64,000 bases of DNA from Chloroflexi bacterium 54-19 (GTDB taxonomy: Bacteria > Chloroflexota > Chloroflexia > Chloroheliales > Chloroheliaceae). Below, in pieces: positions 60,077-64,000 of this stretch. Under the pieces are notes generated by a model. The model was not told where the DNA came from, searched no databases, and saw nothing but the letters and a program-made list of their open reading frames with translations. Location of the stretch: NCBI GenBank assembly GCA_001898225.1, contig MKTJ01000077.1, positions 1-64,000 on the forward strand. Reading direction: 5' to 3'. The stretch's first letter is position 1, and every line of letters begins with the position of its first letter. The position numbers and the translations under genes were made by a program.

Positions 60077-61492
60077 ATGCTAAAAGAGACTCAGCTTGAG
60101 CAGGATTATGCCGCCCAGGAACAGTTTTTAGCGGCCAACCCGACCTCCCTCGGATTACACGAAGAAGCCCTTAAAGTTTTACCCGATGGCGTCACGCACA
60201 GCGGAAGGCGCGGAGAGCCGACCGGCGTCTATATCGACCACGCGACCGGTGCCTACAAGTTTGACGTGGACGGACACCGCTATATCGACTACTGGATGGG
60301 TCACGGCTCGCTTCTGTTCGGCCACGCCCACCCGGTTATCGCCCAGGCCGCGATTGACCAGATTAGCAAAGGCACTCACTACGGCGGCAACCACGCCGGG
60401 GAGATTCGCTGGGCCGAGCTTATTTGCAAGCTGATTCCTTCGGCCCAGAAGGTGCGTTTCTTTAGCAGCGGGACCGAGGCCACCATGATGGCGATGCGGT
60501 TGGCGCGGGCTTCCACCGGCAAACAGAAAATTATCAAATTCGGGCTACGTTTCCATGGCTGGCACGACTATAACGCCGTCAGTGAAACGGGCGTTGCGCC
60601 GAGCGGCGTACCCCAGGCGGTCGCGGATAACGTTATCGTGCTGCCCGCCGAAATCGAGGCGGTCGAACAGCAACTGGAAGGTGCGCACGACGTGGCGGCC
60701 ATTATCCTGGAGGCGGACGGCGCAAGCTGGGGAACATTACCCAACCCCCCCGGTTTCCTGGCCCGGTTGCGCGAGGTTGCCACCGAAAAAGAGGTCGTGT
60801 TGATTTTTGACGAAATCGTGAGCGGGTTCCGTTACGGGCCGGGCGGGGTCCAGGCCCTCGAAGGGGTCACACCCGACCTGACCTGCCTGGCGAAAATAGT
60901 AGCGGGCGGTTTTCCCGGTGGAGCGGTAGCCGGGCGGGCCGACCTGATTGATCTTTTGAGCATCAAGGCCGGGAACCGCTATATCGTCCATCACGGCACC
61001 TTTAACGCCAACCCTCTTTCCGCTGCTACCGGTATCGCAGCCCTTTCGATGATTGCCGCCCCCGATGCCCCGGAGAAAATCTATGGGCCGATTGAAGAAA
61101 AAGCCACCCAGTTGCGGACCGGGTTTAACAAAGTCTTCCAGGAAGCCGGGCTGAACGGCCAGGGCTTCTGCTATGGGCGCGGCTCGGTCTTTCACGTCTG
61201 CTTCGACCCCGGCAACCGGCAAATCGCCTGGCCGCTGGATGGGGACATCTATGCCCCGGCCTTCCGCGAGAACATGGCCGACCCGGAAGTCCAGGCTCGC
61301 CTGAAACGGGGTATCCCGGAGCCTTTAAAGACTCAACTCCGCCTGGAACTGGATAACCACGGGGTCCAACTAATGAGCGGGATGGGCGGCTTTGTGTCGG
61401 TCGCGCACACAACGACAGACATCGAGGAAACCATCGAAGCGTTCGCCGGGGCCGTTGCCGGGCTGCAAAAAAGCGGCTGGCTAAAAGGATAA
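60077..61492 (+). CDS. Class III aminotransferase, glutamate-1-semialdehyde aminomutase-like
   Basis: A 471-residue PLP enzyme related to HemL. The PLP lysine is K273 in TCLAKIVAGGFPGGAVAG; FFSSGTEATMMAMRLARA and FDEIVSGFR are conserved, as is TFNANPLSAATG. It is longer than HemL by a C-terminal insertion (GDIYAPAFRENMADPEVQARL). With hemL present elsewhere in this window, this paralogue probably acts on another omega-amino or semialdehyde substrate. I use the ATG at 60077; GGAAAG lies upstream. It is 9 nt ahead of a cytochrome c gene, so an operon is likely. Confidence 0.87.
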   Translation: MLKETQLEQDYAAQEQFLAANPTSLGLHEEALKVLPDGVTHSGRRGEPTGVYIDHATGAYKFDVDGHRYIDYWMGHGSLLFGHAHPVIAQAAIDQISKGTHYGGNHAGEIRWAELICKLIPSAQKVRFFSSGTEATMMAMRLARASTGKQKIIKFGLRFHGWHDYNAVSETGVAPSGVPQAVADNVIVLPAEIEAVEQQLEGAHDVAAIILEADGASWGTLPNPPGFLARLREVATEKEVVLIFDEIVSGFRYGPGGVQALEGVTPDLTCLAKIVAGGFPGGAVAGRADLIDLLSIKAGNRYIVHHGTFNANPLSAATGIAALSMIAAPDAPEKIYGPIEEKATQLRTGFNKVFQEAGLNGQGFCYGRGSVFHVCFDPGNRQIAWPLDGDIYAPAFRENMADPEVQARLKRGIPEPLKTQLRLELDNHGVQLMSGMGGFVSVAHTTTDIEETIEAFAGAVAGLQKSGWLKG

Positions 61493-61501
61493 GGACGGCC
61501 A

Positions 61502-62011
61502 ATGACCGAAAATAACCCGCCGGAAGAAACTAGCCCCGATTCGACTCATCCGGTAGAACCCGGCAAACGTAATTTTGATGAAAGTACTTATTTTGGCTAC
61601 ACCGAGCCGCCACCGGCCCAAACCGAACAGCCCCAGGCCAGCGGGAAATATTTATGGATGGGGTTTGGCGTGGTGGTGGTGCTTATTGCTATCGTGGTAG
61701 GGGTGGTGGTAGTGACCGGGCAAAGCGCGGCGGAAACGCCCGCCCCGGCCACGCTCAGCCAGACCGCCGCCGAAGGTAAGGAACTCTTTTTAGCAAATAA
61801 TTGTACGGACTGTCACGCGAAGGAAGGCCGGGCCGGGGGAACCGGGCCGCGCCTCAGCACCACCGGCAAAAGTGATACCGATATAGCGAATATCATCTTG
61901 CGGGGTAAAGGCAGCATGCCCTCCCATTCCAATCTGTCAAACGACCAGATTGCCAAAATTATCGCTTATATCCGGGCGATTAAACCGCCTCCGGACTCGC
62001 CCAAAGCCTGA
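61502..62011 (+). CDS. Membrane-anchored mono-haem cytochrome c
   Basis: A 169-residue protein. A polar Pro/Glu-rich N-terminus (1-48, cytoplasmic) is followed by one helix (50-72) and an extracytoplasmic class I cytochrome c domain with CTDCH (C101, C104, H105) and a likely axial M139 in GKGSMPSH. It should carry electrons at the outer face of the membrane. AAGGA precedes the ATG. It sits between the aminotransferase and a lipoprotein gene on one strand. Confidence 0.92.
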   Translation: MTENNPPEETSPDSTHPVEPGKRNFDESTYFGYTEPPPAQTEQPQASGKYLWMGFGVVVVLIAIVVGVVVVTGQSAAETPAPATLSQTAAEGKELFLANNCTDCHAKEGRAGGTGPRLSTTGKSDTDIANIILRGKGSMPSHSNLSNDQIAKIIAYIRAIKPPPDSPKA

Positions 62012-62053
62012 CCTGGCCTGGGGCCCGGTGGCGACAACGAGGAGATTTATTTA

Positions 62054-62809
62054 ATGAAAAGAACGCTAGGGGCGCTGGTCTTATTTCTATTTTTAGCGGT
62101 AGGGCTGGCGGCCTGCGGCGACTCCGCCACGAATACGCCCGTTTCAACGACCGCGCCTCCCCCTACCGCCACCACCCCGGCCCCCACCGGTACTCCCTTT
62201 AACCCGATCGTCCTGACCATCACGGCGGGTGCCTCTTACACCGGATCACCTGCCGCCCAGGTCGCCCCGGCTACCCCCACCGTGCCGCCCACTTTCGCCA
62301 ACTCCTTGCCAGCCGATTTCCCGGTCTACAGCGGCTTCAAGTTAATCAACCTGGGGGTGCTGGGCCAACAAATCGCCGAGTCGCTCAGCCAGACCTCGAA
62401 GACCGCCAAAAGCAGCATCTTTTACACCGCCGATTCTTATGATAAAATCGCGGGCTTCTATAACACCGAGCTACCAAAGACGGGTTATAGCAAGGTTATA
62501 GAACAAGCCCTACCGGCCTTTACCAGCCTGACAGGTAACGTCTTGCTCTACAGTAAAGGCAGCGGGTCAAGCCTGCAGGTTTCCGGCCTGATTGTGCTGG
62601 GGCCGCTGGATGCCTCGCTGATAAGCGTCTTCGGTGCCGCCGCCCCGGAAGCCTCCAACCTCAAAGAAGGCAACAATGTGGCGATTATCCTGACCGGGCT
62701 GACCAGTGAGGATTTACTAAATTTCCAGCGCAGTTTTGAGGCCGCCGGGGATACCTCTACCCCGAATGCCGGAACCCCGAACGCCGGAACCCCGGCCCCA
62801 ACCAAATGA
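62054..62809 (+). CDS. Lipoprotein of unknown function
   Basis: A 251-residue lipoprotein with lipobox LAAC (near residue 20) and a Thr/Pro/Ala linker to about residue 75. The mature domain (about 80-225) has LPADFPVYSGFKLINLG, FYTADSYDKIAGFYNTELPKTGYSKV and VLLYSKG, a fold seen in small secreted proteins that follow a DUF-type alpha/beta plan. The tail is a short NAGTP repeat. It follows the cytochrome c gene by 42 nt with GAGGAG upstream of the ATG. Function unknown. Confidence 0.78.
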   Translation: MKRTLGALVLFLFLAVGLAACGDSATNTPVSTTAPPPTATTPAPTGTPFNPIVLTITAGASYTGSPAAQVAPATPTVPPTFANSLPADFPVYSGFKLINLGVLGQQIAESLSQTSKTAKSSIFYTADSYDKIAGFYNTELPKTGYSKVIEQALPAFTSLTGNVLLYSKGSGSSLQVSGLIVLGPLDASLISVFGAAAPEASNLKEGNNVAIILTGLTSEDLLNFQRSFEAAGDTSTPNAGTPNAGTPAPTK

Positions 62810-62835
62810 AAAAGGCCGGGCAACTAAACCCGGCC
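62809..62835 (-). terminator. Intrinsic terminator of the RibD-like gene
   Basis: 7-bp stem GGCCGGG/CCCGGCC (62829-62835 with 62814-62820), then TTTTTC on the minus strand. It separates two convergent genes. Confidence 0.75.
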
Positions 62836-62854
62836 AGCTAACCACTTTGAACCA

Positions 62855-63412
62855 CTATTTTTCCAGGGCAGGTTTGTATATAAGCATTACCGCCCCGGAC
62901 CTGAACTCTCGCGTACCGGTCAGGGCAAATCGCGCCATTTCAGGTAGACCGCCAAAAAGCGAGGTGCCTTTACCCAGGACTACCGGGTTCACAATTATTT
63001 GAAGCTCGTCAAGTAATCCCGCCCGGATAAGACCCTTGCACAATTCGCTACTGCCAAAAACCGCGATGGTGCCGCCCGGTTGGGCCTTAAGCTCCCCAAC
63101 CCGTGCGACCACATCCCCGCTAAAGACCGTGACATTTTCCCAGCCGGGCTCGAAACCGTGATGGCTGGCAACCACTTTCGGGGTCTCATTCATAAATTTG
63201 GCAACTTCGGGAATCAGGCTGGTGGCCTGGGGTGTCGGCCAGAAGCTTTTCATAATGTCATAGGTGCGGTGGCCGAAAAGAAGGGTATCTACCCCACCAC
63301 TCTCACCCGCTGAGAAAGCTTCGAAGTCGTTACTGGCCCAGGAAGTGCCGCCCCCGGTATCCGCGAAATAGCCATCCAGGCTGATGTTCATCAAAAGAAA
63401 TAGCTTACGCAT
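62855..63412 (-). CDS. Dihydrofolate reductase-fold protein (RibD C-terminal family)
   Basis: A 185-residue reductase-fold protein. The start LFLLMNISLDGYFAD and the later DTLLFGHRTYDIMKSFWP are typical of YyaP/RibD-C-like proteins, as are GTIAVFGSSELCKGLIRAGLLDELQIIVNPVVLGKGTSLF near the C-terminus. These use NADPH but their substrates are mostly unknown. I use the second ATG (63412), which has AAGGAG at 7 nt. No riboflavin genes are near. Confidence 0.87.
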   Translation of the reverse strand: MRKLFLLMNISLDGYFADTGGGTSWASNDFEAFSAGESGGVDTLLFGHRTYDIMKSFWPTPQATSLIPEVAKFMNETPKVVASHHGFEPGWENVTVFSGDVVARVGELKAQPGGTIAVFGSSELCKGLIRAGLLDELQIIVNPVVLGKGTSLFGGLPEMARFALTGTREFRSGAVMLIYKPALEK

Positions 63413-63512
63413 TCCCATTCTCCTTTTTGCAACAGGGGTTTTGCCAAAGCATAAATTTTAATTGCTATGCTGGCTTTATCCCCACCTGTTGCTAAAAAGA
63501 GCCGGGTACGTT

Positions 63513-64000
63513 CTATTTTATTGCCAGGGCATTAGGCGGCGAAGCGACTCCGCCGAGTTTATTCAGGGGCGCGGAAGTAAAGAAACATTCGTAGCGACCA
63601 TCCTCGGCGCAGTCAGCCGCCAGGGCATCCAGGTTGAACATCTCCCCGATTGGCACACCCCACAAAGCCAGGAGGGTTTCGTGCAGCGCACGTTCTTCCC
63701 TGGGAATCGGGAACATCTCGAAGGCCGGGTTATCGCTCACGACCGCTGCAACATGTTTTTCCCACAAAAAACGGCGGGTTGCTTCGGACCGCTCGACACC
63801 CGCGAAGTGAGGCGGGTCCTGGGCCGCAATCTTGCGCTCGGCCTCATTGAGAGTGTTGTACCATTCAATCCAGCCGGTCCGCATGATGAAAATGTCCCCG
63901 GTCTGGAATTCCACCCCCTGGGCCTGGGCCACCGCTTCGAGTTCTGAGGCCTTTATGATATGGGATTCGCCTGGCGAGTAGGTGATGCCCTGCGAGAGAG
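63513..64000 (-). CDS. Putative cyclase family protein (partial, 5' end outside window)
   Basis: The last gene enters from the right edge. The frame from 64000 to 63513 is open and gives at least 161 residues: SPGESHIIKASELEAVAQAQGV, then QTGDIFIMRTGWIEWYN and PHFAGVERSEATRRFLWEKHVAAVVSDNPAFE. This matches the C-terminal half of the cyclase/kynurenine-formamidase-like family (pfam Cyclase), which has a metal-dependent HxGTHxD motif in the missing N-terminal half. Internal GTG starts are probably not real. Substrate unknown. Confidence 0.8.
   Translation of the reverse strand, partial: LSQGITYSPGESHIIKASELEAVAQAQGVEFQTGDIFIMRTGWIEWYNTLNEAERKIAAQDPPHFAGVERSEATRRFLWEKHVAAVVSDNPAFEMFPIPREERALHETLLALWGVPIGEMFNLDALAADCAEDGRYECFFTSAPLNKLGGVASPPNALAIK

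Overview
The window reads as chromosomal DNA from a bacterium that is probably in the phylum Chloroflexota. This is inferred from several sequence traits together: moderately high GC; many lipoproteins with long Ala/Thr/Pro linkers behind an LxAC lipobox; a T-box leader with Gram-positive-like promoters; the C5 haem pathway combined with a HemQ-type chlorite-dismutase-fold protein; and several large polytopic GT-C-like envelope proteins. Species cannot be named from sequence alone. I see no phage, insertion sequence or CRISPR array. Most genes lie on the minus strand in short operons with good Shine-Dalgarno sites.

Layout. 0-4.8 kb: Xer-type recombinase with an unusual insertion, a GyrI-like protein, a ferritin-like protein, an alpha/beta hydrolase and CdsA. 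4.8-13.2 kb: a complete peptide ABC importer (dppD-dppF-SBP-dppB-dppC-SBP) with two binding lipoproteins and a long structured-looking leader. 13.9-17.6 kb: valS, preceded by a GNAT gene and a well-formed valine-type T-box riboswitch with a consensus promoter. 17.6-20.3 kb: another GNAT, purU, and a homogentisate-dioxygenase-family gene. 20.4-26.2 kb: moxR-DUF58-transglutaminase operon. 26.3-29.4 kb: a divergent FolC-like ligase, an HIBADH-family dehydrogenase and a DUF1992 protein. 29.5-33.9 kb: a solute-binding lipoprotein, a soluble PAS/GAF histidine kinase, an unknown 82-residue protein and an OmpR-type regulator in one array. 34-41.5 kb: double-GNAT, methyltransferase, C39-like peptidase and large membrane (GT-C-like) proteins. 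41.6-46.9 kb: dus, a stand-alone Rho-type RNA-binding domain protein, RimJ-like GNAT, trxB (with an ATGA-overlapping leader ORF), a Clp_N-MoaC fusion and a PIN toxin-antitoxin pair. 47-49.3 kb: a deaminase-CYTH fusion and tRNA-Asn. 49.4-52 kb: a membrane protein and a lipoprotein. 52-58.5 kb: hemA-hemC-hemD-hemQ-hemL-hemB. 58.8-64 kb: tRNA-Gly, a membrane protein, a class III aminotransferase followed by cytochrome c and a lipoprotein, a RibD/DHFR-like reductase and the 3' part of a cyclase-family gene that runs off the window.

How the genes work together. The hem cluster encodes every step from glutamyl-tRNA to uroporphyrinogen III, plus the HemQ-type protein of the coproporphyrin-dependent branch; hemE, hemG/hemY and hemH are not here. 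The importer would feed peptides to the cell. valS appears to be induced by uncharged tRNA-Val. The lipoprotein/kinase/regulator array suggests a solute-sensing module whose target is unknown.

The observations I consider most unusual are the Clp_N-MoaC fusion, the MtaD-like deaminase fused to a CYTH domain, the stand-alone Rho RNA-binding domain, the acetyltransferase gene lying between a valine T-box and valS, and the leader peptide coupled to trxB.
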